A stretch of 64,000 bases of DNA from Actinomycetes bacterium (GTDB taxonomy: Bacteria; Actinomycetota; Acidimicrobiia; Acidimicrobiales; Ilumatobacteraceae). The notes under the pieces were generated by a model. It was not told where the DNA came from. It did not search any database and saw only the letters and a program-made list of their open reading frames with translations. The stretch spans positions 1 to 64,000 of the forward strand of contig JANYCT010000040.1 in the NCBI GenBank assembly GCA_025360105.1, written 5' to 3'. Positions within the stretch are counted from its first letter, which is position 1, and each line of letters opens with the position of its first letter. Both the position numbers and the translations under genes were made by a program. Positions 1 to 12,345 of the stretch are shown here, one piece after another.

Positions 1-402
<402 letters not shown>

Positions 403-466
403 TTCAAATTAGCTCGTGCTTGCTCTGGAGTCCTTGAGGTCGCTGATGCGACTCATTGACACAAGA

Positions 467-584
<118 letters not shown>

Positions 585-594
585 TTCGAAATCA

Positions 595-630
595 CATGCC
601 CCCAGCGCGAGCTGGGGGCATGTCGTATTT
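595..630 (+). terminator. Rho-independent-like terminator of the rRNA operon
   Basis: A perfect 12-bp stem (CATGCCCCCAGC at 595-606, GCTGGGGGCATG at 611-622) closes a GCGA loop, which fits the GNRA tetraloop class. It is followed by TCGTATTTTT. It lies 10 nt after 5S, so it most likely ends the rrn transcript. An open frame beginning at 596 runs through this hairpin and is not the real start of the next gene. Confidence 0.9.
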
Positions 631-647
631 TTCATACTCGCTGGCCA

Positions 648-653
648 TAGGCT
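648..653 (+). promoter_or_regulatory. -10 element (TAGGCT), leaderless type, for the TPR gene
   Basis: TAGGCT ends 8 nt before the ATG at 662, so transcription would begin at or beside the start codon. It lies just after the rRNA terminator, giving the TPR gene its own promoter. The spacing matches a group of genes in this window with the same arrangement. Confidence 0.5.
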
Positions 654-661
654 ATTGGGCC

Positions 662-1660
662 ATGCCTCCTAGCCCTCGCCCTCGCCCCCGTCCCTCTCAC
701 ACCGGGCGGGACCACGGGGATTTCGGATCTAGTGGATCTGGCTCAGGTGGGCAGGGTTCGGGCCGTCGTCAGGGTGAGCAGCGCACGCAGCGTCCGTTGA
801 CAGCAGCCGACAGGCGCTCCATGGAGGTTAAGGCCAAGCGTGGACTGCGAGATGAGTCGGCCCCCGCGAAGGTTTCATCATCTGCAGGCGGCAGCGAGCA
901 CGACTCCTGGGAACCCGAAACGTGGCAGGACGACGGCTCGGTGGGCGATGCGGCCCGAGAGGCGACTGCGAGGGCGCGCGGCGGTGAGGATGCTCCTGTT
1001 CGCGAACGCCGGATGGGCGATCCTTCCCGTCTCGATCCGTCGTGGGTGCAGGAGGTGGAGCGCGAGGCCGATGCGCGAACCTCGGCGCGCTACATGGAGC
1101 GCCTGGCCGCTGCGACGGAGGCCCTCGAGCGTGATCGGTACGGAGATGCTCTGCGCATGGTGCAGTCAGTGCTCAAGAATTTGCCCAACGTGGGCGCAGG
1201 CCACGAGGTGGCCGGCATCGCGCTGTATCGACTCGGAGAGTGGCGTAAGGCGGCAGCAGAGCTGGAAAAGGCGCGCGCGTTGCATCCCGCGCCCGAGCAG
1301 CTTCCCGTGCTCGCCGACTGCTATCGGGCGATGCGTCGCTATCGCGAGGTCGACGAACTGTGGCGAGAGATCCGCGAGACGTCGCCGGCGCCGTCGGTGA
1401 TGGCCGAGGGCCGCATTGTGGCCGCTGGTGCGCTCGCTGATCAGGGCGACATCGCCGGCGCACTCAAACTGCTGCTCAGAGTCGCAGATGCGCCCAAACG
1501 CGTGCGTGACTATCACCTGAAGCAGTGGTACGTGATCGCTGATCTCTATGACCGCTCCGGAGACGTCGTCAAGGCACGGAACTTCTTCAAGCGCGTCGCT
1601 GCTGTGGATCCCCGTTATGCCGATGTGAGTGATCGATTGTCGATGCTTGGGCGTCGCTGA
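662..1660 (+). CDS. Tetratricopeptide-repeat protein
   Basis: The product has 332 residues. The first 120 or so are low in complexity (Pro/Arg, then Gly/Ser and charged residues) and probably disordered. The C-terminal 200 residues form helical TPR-like pairs, for example the stretch with ALYRLGEWRKAAAELEKARAL and later YDRSGDVVKARNFFKRV. TPR proteins are scaffolds; the partner is unknown. A TPR gene close to HAD-tlyA-nadK-recN is also seen in mycobacteria (Rv1691 region), which supports orthology. I chose ATG 662 because upstream in-frame codons lie in the rRNA terminator and a TAGGCT hexamer ends 8 nt before it. No signal peptide or membrane segment is visible. Confidence 0.8.
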   Translation: MPPSPRPRPRPSHTGRDHGDFGSSGSGSGGQGSGRRQGEQRTQRPLTAADRRSMEVKAKRGLRDESAPAKVSSSAGGSEHDSWEPETWQDDGSVGDAAREATARARGGEDAPVRERRMGDPSRLDPSWVQEVEREADARTSARYMERLAAATEALERDRYGDALRMVQSVLKNLPNVGAGHEVAGIALYRLGEWRKAAAELEKARALHPAPEQLPVLADCYRAMRRYREVDELWREIRETSPAPSVMAEGRIVAAGALADQGDIAGALKLLLRVADAPKRVRDYHLKQWYVIADLYDRSGDVVKARNFFKRVAAVDPRYADVSDRLSMLGRR

Positions 1661-1860
1661 AGCGCCACCCCGAAACCTCGTCGCCCGAAACGGTGATGTC
1701 ATCATGGCTGTCACACCCCTCGCGTACGCTCTGTCACATCGGCTTCCCCCGTATCAACGCTCGACGCTGCGTGTCAGAGGGCTCGGTCATGTCGATCGCT
1801 TTTCGGCACCGCATGTTGCTGGGCAAAGACAACGCAACGTCTGGCCACAAGGGAGAAGTT
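1661..1860 (+). other. Non-coding stretch before the SSB-like gene
   Basis: About 200 bases separate the TPR gene and the SSB-like gene. The frame of the SSB-like gene stays open back to 1693, but the extension shows no protein-like features and the strong Shine-Dalgarno at 1851 argues against it. A TACGCT hexamer near 1725 could be a promoter -10. I see no tRNA or hairpin. Confidence 0.4.
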
Positions 1861-2220
1861 ATGAATGTTGTGATACTCAAGGGTCGACTCTCGAGCGAAC
1901 CTACGGTTCGAGAATTGGCGTCAGGGTCGGTGTTGATGTCGCTCGAACTCACCACCCGTGTGGAGGAGGTCGCGAGTTCGGTTCCACTCGTCTGGTTCGA
2001 CCCTCCTGCGAAAGTCGCCGTCGCCGGTGGCGATGAGGTGAGCGTCGTCGGCACGGTACGACGGCGTTTCTATCGGGCCGGTGGCAGCACCCAAAGCCGA
2101 ACCGAAGTGGTGGTCGAGCATCTCGGTCGCATAGCAGACAAGCGATCGCTCACCGCGCAACGCAAATGGATCGCAGCCGCCATGGGTGCCGCAGGGGTCG
2201 ACGGGCTACCATCTCGCTGA
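1861..2220 (+). CDS. Single-stranded-DNA-binding (OB-fold) protein, short form
   Basis: The product has 119 residues. It opens with MNVVILKGRLSSEPTVREL and has the beta-strand pattern of the SSB OB fold (VLMSLELTTRV, later DEVSVVGTVRRRFYRAGG). It would bind single-stranded DNA during replication or repair. It is shorter than housekeeping SSB (about 160-180 residues) and lacks the Gly-rich linker and acidic DDDIPF-like tip that recruits repair partners, so it is probably an accessory paralogue. The start is fixed by GGGAGAAG at 1851-1858, just before the ATG. The two Trp residues are not in typical stacking positions, so the family call rests on the N-terminal strands. Confidence 0.72.
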   Translation: MNVVILKGRLSSEPTVRELASGSVLMSLELTTRVEEVASSVPLVWFDPPAKVAVAGGDEVSVVGTVRRRFYRAGGSTQSRTEVVVEHLGRIADKRSLTAQRKWIAAAMGAAGVDGLPSR

Positions 2221-2268
2221 GAGCGCGACCATGGGGGTCGCGTTTCACGACACTCAGGAGACCGTACC

Positions 2269-3321
<1,053 letters not shown>

Positions 3322-3338
3322 TTGCCGGTCGCGCCCGC

Positions 3339-4541
3339 TCAGATGTCGAGGGGGCGAATCACCAAACCGGTGCGCAGCTTCGGCGTAAAGAAGGTGCTCT
3401 TCGGAGGCATGAGCAGGCCCTCGTCGGCAGTGCGTCGGATCTCATCGACGCTGACGGGTCGCAACAACACTCCGACGGCCGCCTGTCCGCTGGTCACGGA
3501 CGCGACGATGTTCGCGACGCCGTGCTGATAACTGAGCTCGAAATGCGGCACCCGTTTCAGCGCATGTTCGAGCCGTGCGCTATCGAGGTCGCGAACGCCG
3601 ACAAAGCACTCGGGTCGCGGCTGCATGTATGTGCCATGTCCATCGCTGTGAACGAGACACAGCGCCCCGTGCTCGACCACCGTGCGTGCGTGTCCTGCGC
3701 CGATGACGCCGGCCGGCGTCATCTCGAACAGTGGTGCGAAGCCCTCGAGGATCGCCCAGTCGGGAACCCCGTTGATCAATCGATGGATCGCTGCAACGCT
3801 CAACTGCTCGTCGACGAGTTCGCCCACGTAGGCCAGCGTGAGTTCCGAGGCCAAGGCGTGACTTCCCGTTGCTGTGCGCTGCTCGTCGCGGTAGGTGCGG
3901 CTGATGGCGTAGCGGTGATGCCCGTCGGCGATCACGACCGGTTGCGCGCTGATGGCGGCAGAGATCCGGCGAACACGATCGGGGTCCGCGACGCGTTCAA
4001 CGATGTGTGTGACCCCGTTTTCGTCGATGCACTGCCCAACGGCCTCGCCGGGGGGGATCAATATCTCGGTGAGTCCTGCGGCAAGCGACAGACCCCACAC
4101 GGGCGAGAGATTGGCATGCGTGGCACGGGTGAGATCAAGCCGGTCGGTCTTGGCCTTGGGGGTGGTCTGCTCGTGGGGCAGCACGCCTCCGGCACCTTCG
4201 TCGACGACCTCCAAAGCACCGAGCACGCCAACGGTTCGTCGTTCGGCTCCTGTTTCATCGGTGAACTGCATGCGATAGAGAGTGAACGATGGATTGGGGT
4301 CCGCCACCAGCACCCCTTGGGCGAGCCACTCGTGCAGCCGTTGGGCGGCGCGTTCGTAGCGCAACTCACCGTCCGACTCGCGGGGCACGTCGATGGCGAC
4401 GATGTTGTGCCGATCGAGCGCAAGGAGGTCCTTCACGTCGCGATCAGAAATGACGTCGTACGGCGGTGCGGCCACCAAGTCGAGCGATTCATCGGCGGAA
4501 TAGCGCAATGCGGGAAACGGTTCGAAGCGTGGCACCCGCAC
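3339..4541 (-). CDS. DUF1015 family protein
   Basis: A 400-residue cytoplasmic protein. Family hallmarks include the N-terminal APPYDVIS and the central GVLPHEQTTPKAKTDRLDL block, plus VIADGHHRYAIS near residue 215. DUF1015 proteins are widespread in bacteria and their biochemical role is not established. The HEQT and DGHHRY motifs look like nucleotide or metal sites, which is inference only. The GTG start has a CGGAG-like site about 10 nt upstream, and the gene diverges from the HAD gene with 33 nt between starts. No membrane segments are visible. Confidence 0.9.
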   Translation of the reverse strand: MRVPRFEPFPALRYSADESLDLVAAPPYDVISDRDVKDLLALDRHNIVAIDVPRESDGELRYERAAQRLHEWLAQGVLVADPNPSFTLYRMQFTDETGAERRTVGVLGALEVVDEGAGGVLPHEQTTPKAKTDRLDLTRATHANLSPVWGLSLAAGLTEILIPPGEAVGQCIDENGVTHIVERVADPDRVRRISAAISAQPVVIADGHHRYAISRTYRDEQRTATGSHALASELTLAYVGELVDEQLSVAAIHRLINGVPDWAILEGFAPLFEMTPAGVIGAGHARTVVEHGALCLVHSDGHGTYMQPRPECFVGVRDLDSARLEHALKRVPHFELSYQHGVANIVASVTSGQAAVGVLLRPVSVDEIRRTADEGLLMPPKSTFFTPKLRTGLVIRPLDI

Positions 4542-4574
4542 AGATTGCCATCTCCGCTGCGAGACTTGCTAGCT

Positions 4575-5342
4575 ATGCATACTCATGCGTTTCCGGTTCT
4601 GTGCGATCTCGATGGCGTGGTATGGCTCGCGCACCAACCAATCGCCGGCTCGGTCGAGGCGATTGCGCGCCTGAGAGCCGCAGGTCATCGGGTGTTGTTC
4701 GTCACCAACAACTCCGCATCACGGATCGGCGAGCAGGAAGCAGCGCTGGCCGATATCGGCATCACGGCGACTGGTGACGTGCTCTCATCAGCGTTGGCCG
4801 CAGCGCTTCTCGTGCGCGTCGGGGATCGGGTGATGGTTTGCGGCGGGCCGGGCATCGACGAAGCACTGGAGCGACGTGGTGCCGTCGTGGCAACGAGGGC
4901 ACCGTACGACGCAGTGATGGTTGGCTTCCATCGCAGCTTCGATTACGACGTGATGCGCGTCGCAGCAGATGCAGTGCGCGCGGGCGCGCGGCTGATCGGA
5001 ACCAATGACGATGCCACCTACCCGACTCCGGACGGACCGATCCCCGGGGGCGGCGCAATTCTCAGCGGCATCGCGACTGCCGCAGGAGTTCGCCCGATCG
5101 TGGCGGGCAAGCCGTACGCGCCGATGGCGGGGCTTGTGCGGGCCGAGACGGGGATGGAGGATCTCCGCGCTGTCGTGATGGTAGGTGACCGACCCGATAC
5201 GGACGGACGCTTTGCGCGCACACTCGGATGTCGCTACGCCCAGGTGTGGTCTGGCGTCACGGCACGCGAGGAGCATGTGTCTCCCACACCCTCGCTTGTC
5301 GGTGACAATCTCGCAGCGATCGTGACGCAACTGCTGACGTGA
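4575..5342 (+). CDS. HAD-superfamily IIA hydrolase (NagD/phosphoglycolate phosphatase-like)
   Basis: A 255-residue phosphatase. Motif I is LCDLDGVVW (residues 9-17, nucleophile Asp), motif II is VTNNS (about residue 43), motif III lysine is in AGKPYAPM, and motif IV is VMVGDRPDTDGRFA. The subclass IIA cap lies between motifs II and III. Family members remove phosphate from small metabolites such as phosphoglycolate, nitrophenylphosphate or glycerol phosphate; the substrate cannot be read here. The orthologous position next to tlyA in mycobacteria (Rv1692) is a glycerol-3-phosphate phosphatase, a useful guess. The frame is open far upstream, but that part is antisense to DUF1015, so ATG 4575 is used. 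Confidence 0.87.
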   Translation: MHTHAFPVLCDLDGVVWLAHQPIAGSVEAIARLRAAGHRVLFVTNNSASRIGEQEAALADIGITATGDVLSSALAAALLVRVGDRVMVCGGPGIDEALERRGAVVATRAPYDAVMVGFHRSFDYDVMRVAADAVRAGARLIGTNDDATYPTPDGPIPGGGAILSGIATAAGVRPIVAGKPYAPMAGLVRAETGMEDLRAVVMVGDRPDTDGRFARTLGCRYAQVWSGVTAREEHVSPTPSLVGDNLAAIVTQLLT

Positions 5343-5364
5343 CCAAACAACCGCCGAAGCGGAG

Positions 5365-5370
5365 TACGCT
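5365..5370 (+). promoter_or_regulatory. -10 element (TACGCT), leaderless type, for the phasin/H1-like gene
   Basis: TACGCT is followed by 7 nt and then ATG 5378. This supports the ATG over an in-frame GTG at 5339 that overlaps the HAD stop codon. Confidence 0.55.
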
Positions 5371-5377
5371 TTGCGGC

Positions 5378-5854
5378 ATGGATAAGAACGTGGTTCGCAA
5401 AGTCATCGAGTCAGGCGTGAGCTTCACCGAGGACTCACAGGCAAAGGCCGAGAAGTTGGTCAAGCAACTCGTGAAGGCAGGCGAGCTTCGCCGCAAAGAT
5501 GCCGAGAAGGCGGTGCAGGCGATTGTTGAGCGCGGCAAGGACACCAGCGAGCACATCGTGTCAATCGTGCAGCGCGAGGTCTCCAAGCAAATGGATCGCC
5601 TCGGCGGACGAGTCGATGGTCTCGAGCAGCGCCTCGAAGAAGTTGCCCGTCAGGTGGGTCTGAGCAAGAAGCCTGCGCCGGCGAAGAAGGCTGCACCGGC
5701 GAAGAAGGCTGCACCAGCGAAGAAGGCTGCACCAGCGAAGAAGGCTGCGCCAGCGAAGAAGGCTGCGCCAGCGAAGAAGGCTGCGCCAGCGAAGAAGGCT
5801 GCGCCAGCGAAGAAGGCTGCGCCAGCGAAGAAGGCTGCGCCGACCGCGAGTTGA
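5378..5854 (+). CDS. Small phasin/histone H1-like protein with APAKKA repeat tail
   Basis: The product has 158 residues. The first 98 or so form a charged, helical segment with heptad character (ESGVSFTEDSQAKAEKLVKQ..., then QMDRLGGRVDGLEQRLEEVAR), likely a coiled coil. This resembles the phasin-like N-domain of PhaF-type proteins. The tail is nine exact APAKKA hexapeptides plus APTAS, a Lys/Ala/Pro-rich sequence like the DNA-binding tails of bacterial H1-like proteins. It could bind DNA, rRNA or storage granules; the sequence cannot decide. The 18-bp DNA repeat makes copy number unstable in principle. It sits 3 nt before tlyA. Confidence 0.75.
   Translation: MDKNVVRKVIESGVSFTEDSQAKAEKLVKQLVKAGELRRKDAEKAVQAIVERGKDTSEHIVSIVQREVSKQMDRLGGRVDGLEQRLEEVARQVGLSKKPAPAKKAAPAKKAAPAKKAAPAKKAAPAKKAAPAKKAAPAKKAAPAKKAAPAKKAAPTAS
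5675..5836 (+). repeat. Nine tandem 18-bp units encoding APAKKA
   Basis: Units start every 18 bp at 5675, 5693, 5711, 5729, 5747, 5765, 5783, 5801 and 5819. The last five are identical (GCGCCAGCGAAGAAGGCT). Units 1-4 differ only at the third base of the first or second codon, so the peptide never changes. The gradient from variant to identical units indicates recent copying at the 3' side. Confidence 0.95.
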
Positions 5855-5857
5855 TTC

Positions 5858-6616
5858 TTGAGCCGACGACGTCGCCTTGATGCAGAACTGGTCCGGCGGT
5901 GCCTGGTAGAAAGCCGCACTCAGGCAGCCGACGCAATAGCATCGCAACGCGTGCTCGTGAACGGCGCTATCGCCGACAAGGCGTCGCGTCAGGTAGATCC
6001 TGCGGATGCCATCGTGCTGGAAGGCGCCCCACCACGGTTTGTGTCGCGGGGCGGAGAGAAGCTGGACGCCGCACTTGCTGGGTTCGATATTTCCGTTGTT
6101 GGGCGACGTGTGCTCGACGCGGGCGCGTCGACCGGTGGATTCACCGACTGTCTGCTCCAGCGGGGGGCAGCGCACGTCGTGGCTCTCGATGTTGGCCACG
6201 GCCAACTGCACCCGCGTATCCGCAACGACGATCGCGTGCTGGTGCTCGAGCGCGCGAACATCCGTGACGTCGAATCCGACGACATTGGGGGCCGTGTCGA
6301 CGTGGTCGTTGCGGACCTGTCGTTCATCTCGCTCACGAGGGTCATCCCGGCAATGCTGCGCGTGTGCGGGCCGTCGGCCCCGTTGGTTCTGCTCGTGAAG
6401 CCGCAGTTCGAGGCCGGCCGCCAAGAGGTGTCGAAGGTGAAAGGTGTGATCGTCGATCCAGCAATTCACGAACGAGTGAGATCCGAGATAGCCGATTCGC
6501 TCGTCGAGAACGGATGTCAGGTCAAGGGTTGGATGGACTCACCCCTTACTGGGGCCGACGGAAATCGCGAATTCCTTGTTTATGCCACTGCAGGTGCGGA
6601 AGGATCGATGCCGTGA
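5858..6616 (+). CDS. tlyA: TlyA family rRNA methyltransferase (2'-O-methylcytidine) / hemolysin-like
   Basis: A 252-residue protein with an N-terminal S4 RNA-binding domain (about 1-60, containing RRCLVESRTQAADAI) and an FtsJ-type methyltransferase domain. The linker motif FVSRGGEKL, the SAM site LDAGASTGGFTDCLLQ (about 87-102) and DVGHGQL are all clear. Orthologues 2'-O-methylate cytidines in 16S and 23S rRNA and set capreomycin susceptibility. The start is TTG 5858, 3 nt after the previous stop; it begins SRRRRLD as expected for the family. Its stop overlaps the nadK start (GTGA). Confidence 0.93.
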   Translation: MSRRRRLDAELVRRCLVESRTQAADAIASQRVLVNGAIADKASRQVDPADAIVLEGAPPRFVSRGGEKLDAALAGFDISVVGRRVLDAGASTGGFTDCLLQRGAAHVVALDVGHGQLHPRIRNDDRVLVLERANIRDVESDDIGGRVDVVVADLSFISLTRVIPAMLRVCGPSAPLVLLVKPQFEAGRQEVSKVKGVIVDPAIHERVRSEIADSLVENGCQVKGWMDSPLTGADGNREFLVYATAGAEGSMP

Positions 6617-7482
6617 CCTCTGTGTATATCGTGGCCCATCATCAGCGCAGTGACGCCGCCGCGTTGGTGCTTGCTGCCGTCGAATGGCTCGGCGCACGCG
6701 GGCACGATGCATGGATGCCGGCGACCGACGCAGACGCGATTGGCCTTTCAGAACTCGGCAGCTTGCGAAACCCAGCGGAGGCCGGTCTGGCCCTGAGTGT
6801 TGGCGGCGACGGAACGATGTTGCGCACTGTCAAATTGCTCGATGGCGCCGCGGTGCCCATTGTCGGGGTCAACGTCGGTCTGCTCGGATACCTCACCGAA
6901 GTAGAGCCGCCCGGACTGCTCGCAGCGTTCGAACGTTGGTTCGCAACCGACGGTGATAGTGATGACTGGCGCATCGAGGAACGGATGATGCTGCAGGTAT
7001 CGGTGCGGCGTGCCGGCGGTGTTGAGGACGACGGAAGCTGGCGCGGGCTCAACGAGGTCGTGCTCGAAAAAGGTGAGTCGGGCCATACGGTGCGGTTGAA
7101 CGTGAGTATCGACGGTTCACCCTTCACGTCGTACGCGGCTGACGGTCTGATCGTGGCGACACCAACCGGATCGACCGCGTATTCGCTGTCGGTGCGTGGC
7201 CCGGTGGTCTCGCCGCAGCATCGGGCGTTGCTGCTCACACCTGTGTCGCCACACATGCTCTTTGACCGAACGCTCGTCCTCGATCCGGATGAACTGATCA
7301 CGATCGAGGCCAGCGGCTATCGGCCGGTTGAGGTGTCCGTCGATGGTCAACGCGTGGCGCGCCTGCTCGAGGGCGATACCCTGCGGTGTACACCGGCGGC
7401 GGAGACCGCCCGTTTCGTGCGGTTCGGTCCGCGCCGGTTTCATCAGATTCTCAAGGCGAAGTTCGGACTGTCTGATCGCTGA
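6613..7482 (+). CDS. nadK: NAD kinase
   Basis: A 289-residue cytoplasmic enzyme that phosphorylates NAD to NADP with ATP or polyphosphate. Diagnostic motifs are GGDGTMLR (about residue 64), NVGLLGYLTEVEP (about 86-98) and TPTGSTAYSLSVRGPVVSP (about 180), with DGQRV near the C-terminus. The GTG start overlaps the tlyA stop by 4 nt, and the stop shares a base with recN, so tlyA-nadK-recN are translationally coupled, as in other actinobacteria. A PPK2 polyphosphate kinase is encoded elsewhere in the window. Confidence 0.95.
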   Translation: MTSVYIVAHHQRSDAAALVLAAVEWLGARGHDAWMPATDADAIGLSELGSLRNPAEAGLALSVGGDGTMLRTVKLLDGAAVPIVGVNVGLLGYLTEVEPPGLLAAFERWFATDGDSDDWRIEERMMLQVSVRRAGGVEDDGSWRGLNEVVLEKGESGHTVRLNVSIDGSPFTSYAADGLIVATPTGSTAYSLSVRGPVVSPQHRALLLTPVSPHMLFDRTLVLDPDELITIEASGYRPVEVSVDGQRVARLLEGDTLRCTPAAETARFVRFGPRRFHQILKAKFGLSDR

Positions 7483-9062
7483 TGCTCACTGAACTCCACA
7501 TCGAAGACCTCGGGGTGATCGCCAACCTCGACCTCGTGCTCGGTGCAGGCCTCACTGCCCTCACCGGCGAGACCGGTGCAGGCAAGACAATGCTGGTCGA
7601 GGCCATCAATCTCTTGGTCGGCGGCCGTGCCGACGCCACCATTGTGCGTCCCGGTGCGAACGAGGCGCGCGTCGAGGGACGTTTCGTGGTCGATGATGAC
7701 GAGTACGTGCTTGCTCGTGTGGTGCCGCGCGAGGGTCGCTCGCGAGCGTACGTGAACGGGCGTCTCGCGACGGTGGCAACGTTGGCCGAGGTCGGCGGCG
7801 CGTTGGTCGACCTGCACGGACAGCATGCTCACCAGAGCCTGCTCGGCACAGCGACCCAACGCAGTGCGCTTGATCACTTTGGATCGATTGATCTCACGGC
7901 CTTGCGTGCGGTGCGTGCGCGACTCACTGAGATCGACGCCGCGCTCGCGGCGCTCGGGGGCGACTCACGCGCAAGGGCGCGCGAGATCGATTTGCTGCGG
8001 TTCCAGGTCGACGATATTGAAGCTGCCCGGATCACCGGGCCTGGCGAGGAAGGCGAACTCGACACACTCGAAGATGTGCTCGCCGATGCCGTTGCACATC
8101 GTGAGTCCGCTGCGGCGGTGCTCTCAACGCTCTGCGACGACGACGGCCTGCTGGACAAGCTGGGGTCAGCGGTGTCGGCGTTGGCTGCTCGGGGTCCGTT
8201 CGTCAACGTGAGCGACCGGCTGCGCAGCATCGCGGCAGACATGGGTGATGTCGCCAGTGAGCTCCGCGATGCTGCCGAGGGCATCGATGAGGATCCGCAA
8301 CGACTGGTCGAGATCCGCGAGCGCCGACAGTTACTCCGCGATCTGAGGCGTAAATATGGCGACACGCTGGCCGAGGTCCTTGAGTTCCACGCGGACATCT
8401 CGGCCAGGCTTGAGGAGCTCGTTGGCTACGACGATCGAGCAAACGCCCTCGATCGTGCACGTACTGCTGCGCTCGCCGACGAGGCAGCGACGTCTGCGGC
8501 GGTCGGCGCCGCGCGTCGGGCTTGTGCCCCGCTGCTCGCTGAAGCCGTTCAACGACATCTTCACGAGTTGGCGATGCCCCACGCGACCCTCGAGGTGCAC
8601 GTCGGCGACGATCCGGGCGACGATGTCACATTCTTGTTGGCCGCAAATCCGGGCTCTCCGCTCCTGGCGCTCACGCGCGTTGCCAGCGGTGGCGAACTCG
8701 CGCGCAGCATGCTCGCGTTGCGTATGGTGCTGTCGGAGGATCCGAGCACGTTGGTCTTCGACGAGGTGGACGCCGGTGTTGGGGGAAGCGCGGCGGTTGC
8801 CGTGGGCCGAGCGCTGGCTCACTTGGGTGATCGGCATCAGGTACTCGTGGTGACGCACCTGGCGCAGGTGGCCGCACTCGCTTGCGCGCAGATCGTCGTG
8901 AGCAAGCACATCGACGACGGGAACACCTTCGCAGCCGTCGAAGCGGTAGACGGCGATCGCCGTGTGGATGAGATCGCACGCATGCTGTCGGGCATGGAGC
9001 ACAGTCGGTCTGCCCGTGATCATGCCATCGACTTGCTCGGTCAGCGACATTTGCAAGCCTGA
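7482..9062 (+). CDS. recN: DNA repair protein RecN
   Basis: A 526-residue SMC-like ATPase of double-strand-break repair. The Walker A motif is GETGAGKTMLVEA (about residue 28), the ABC signature is VASGGELARSMLALRMVL (about 402), and the Walker B is STLVFDEVDAGVGG (about 424). The middle is a shortened coiled coil with Glu/Arg/Ala-rich helices. It is slightly shorter than typical RecN (550-590), the difference being in the coiled coil. ATG shares one base with the nadK stop (TGATG). No SOS box is visible. Confidence 0.95.
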   Translation: MLTELHIEDLGVIANLDLVLGAGLTALTGETGAGKTMLVEAINLLVGGRADATIVRPGANEARVEGRFVVDDDEYVLARVVPREGRSRAYVNGRLATVATLAEVGGALVDLHGQHAHQSLLGTATQRSALDHFGSIDLTALRAVRARLTEIDAALAALGGDSRARAREIDLLRFQVDDIEAARITGPGEEGELDTLEDVLADAVAHRESAAAVLSTLCDDDGLLDKLGSAVSALAARGPFVNVSDRLRSIAADMGDVASELRDAAEGIDEDPQRLVEIRERRQLLRDLRRKYGDTLAEVLEFHADISARLEELVGYDDRANALDRARTAALADEAATSAAVGAARRACAPLLAEAVQRHLHELAMPHATLEVHVGDDPGDDVTFLLAANPGSPLLALTRVASGGELARSMLALRMVLSEDPSTLVFDEVDAGVGGSAAVAVGRALAHLGDRHQVLVVTHLAQVAALACAQIVVSKHIDDGNTFAAVEAVDGDRRVDEIARMLSGMEHSRSARDHAIDLLGQRHLQA

Positions 9063-9152
9063 TTCGCGTCTGGGCAGGTCAGCGACGGCGCGCAATGAGG
9101 GCCGTTGGTGGGCGTTCGCGATACGCTGATCTTCCGTCGTGGTTGTCGCTGA

Positions 9153-11412
<2,260 letters not shown>

Positions 11413-11416
<4 letters not shown>

Positions 11417-12345
11417 TGCCGCGCGATCTGCCATTGACCGCCGAGGAATTTCTCACGTGGATGGCCACCGAGCGGGGTAGGTCGCGAAATACGCTGCTTG
11501 CATATCGACGCGATCTCGGTGGCTATAACGATTGGCTCGTCGCCCACGGTTCGAGTCCGTCGGCGGTGACAACACCGTTGCTCGTTGACTTCGTCGGCGC
11601 CCGCCGCGATAGTGGCGCCGCCGCGGCCAGCGTGGCGCGTCAGCTCGCGGCAATTCGAATGTTGCACCGCTTCTTCGTCGAGGAGGGCATCCGCGCGGAC
11701 GATCCCACTGCAGATCTCAACGGTGTGCGGGTGCCAGCTGGCATCCCGCATCCGCTCACCGAGGCCGAAGTGAGCACGCTGCTGGCATCAGTACTGGGTA
11801 ACGACCCCATTGCTCATCGGGACCGGGCACTGCTGGAGCTGCTCTATGCGACGGGCGCCCGAATCAGCGAGGCGGTCGGGCTGAATCTCATCGATGTCGA
11901 CCTCGATGCGCGTCTCGTTCGACTGTTCGGCAAGGGGTCCAAGGAGCGCATCGTGCCGTTCGGACGCGCTGCGACCACGGCAATGCGCGAATGGCTCTCG
12001 TCGGCTGGTCGCCCCGCCATGGAACCGCTGCGATGGGCCCGACGTGGCGACACCGAGGCGCTGTTCCTCAATCATCGTGGCGCTCGGCTGTCGCGGCAAT
12101 CGGCCTGGTTGGTCGTGCGCACGTACGGTGATGCGTGCGGATTCGGCGAACGGCTGTCTCCACACGTGCTCCGGCATTCGTGCGCGACCCACCTGCTCGA
12201 TCACGGAGCAGATCTTCGTATCGTGCAGGAGATGTTGGGCCACGCATCGATCAGCACCACGCAGGTCTACACGAAGGTGTCCCAGGAGCGGCTTTGGCAG
12301 GCCTACCGCGCCGCGCACCCACGCGCGACAAAGGGGGCCGCATGA
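11413..12345 (+). CDS. xerD: Site-specific tyrosine recombinase XerD
   Basis: A 310-residue recombinase that resolves chromosome dimers at dif with XerC. It has an N-terminal SAM-like core-binding domain (about 1-90) and a catalytic domain. All active-site residues are visible: Arg in ATGARISE, Lys in GKGSKER, His/Arg in HVLRHSCATHLL, His in LGHAS and Tyr in TTQVYTKVS. Length and position after the Nudix gene match chromosomal XerD rather than a phage integrase. The ATG overlaps the Nudix stop; an ATG 3 nt later is also possible. No mobile element lies nearby. Confidence 0.93.

Noticed and set aside
5460-6469. Minus-strand frames with repeated AGAAFF, SLAQPS or LRWRSL units
   Set aside because: They are reverse-strand readings of the APAKKA 18-bp repeat, not independent genes.
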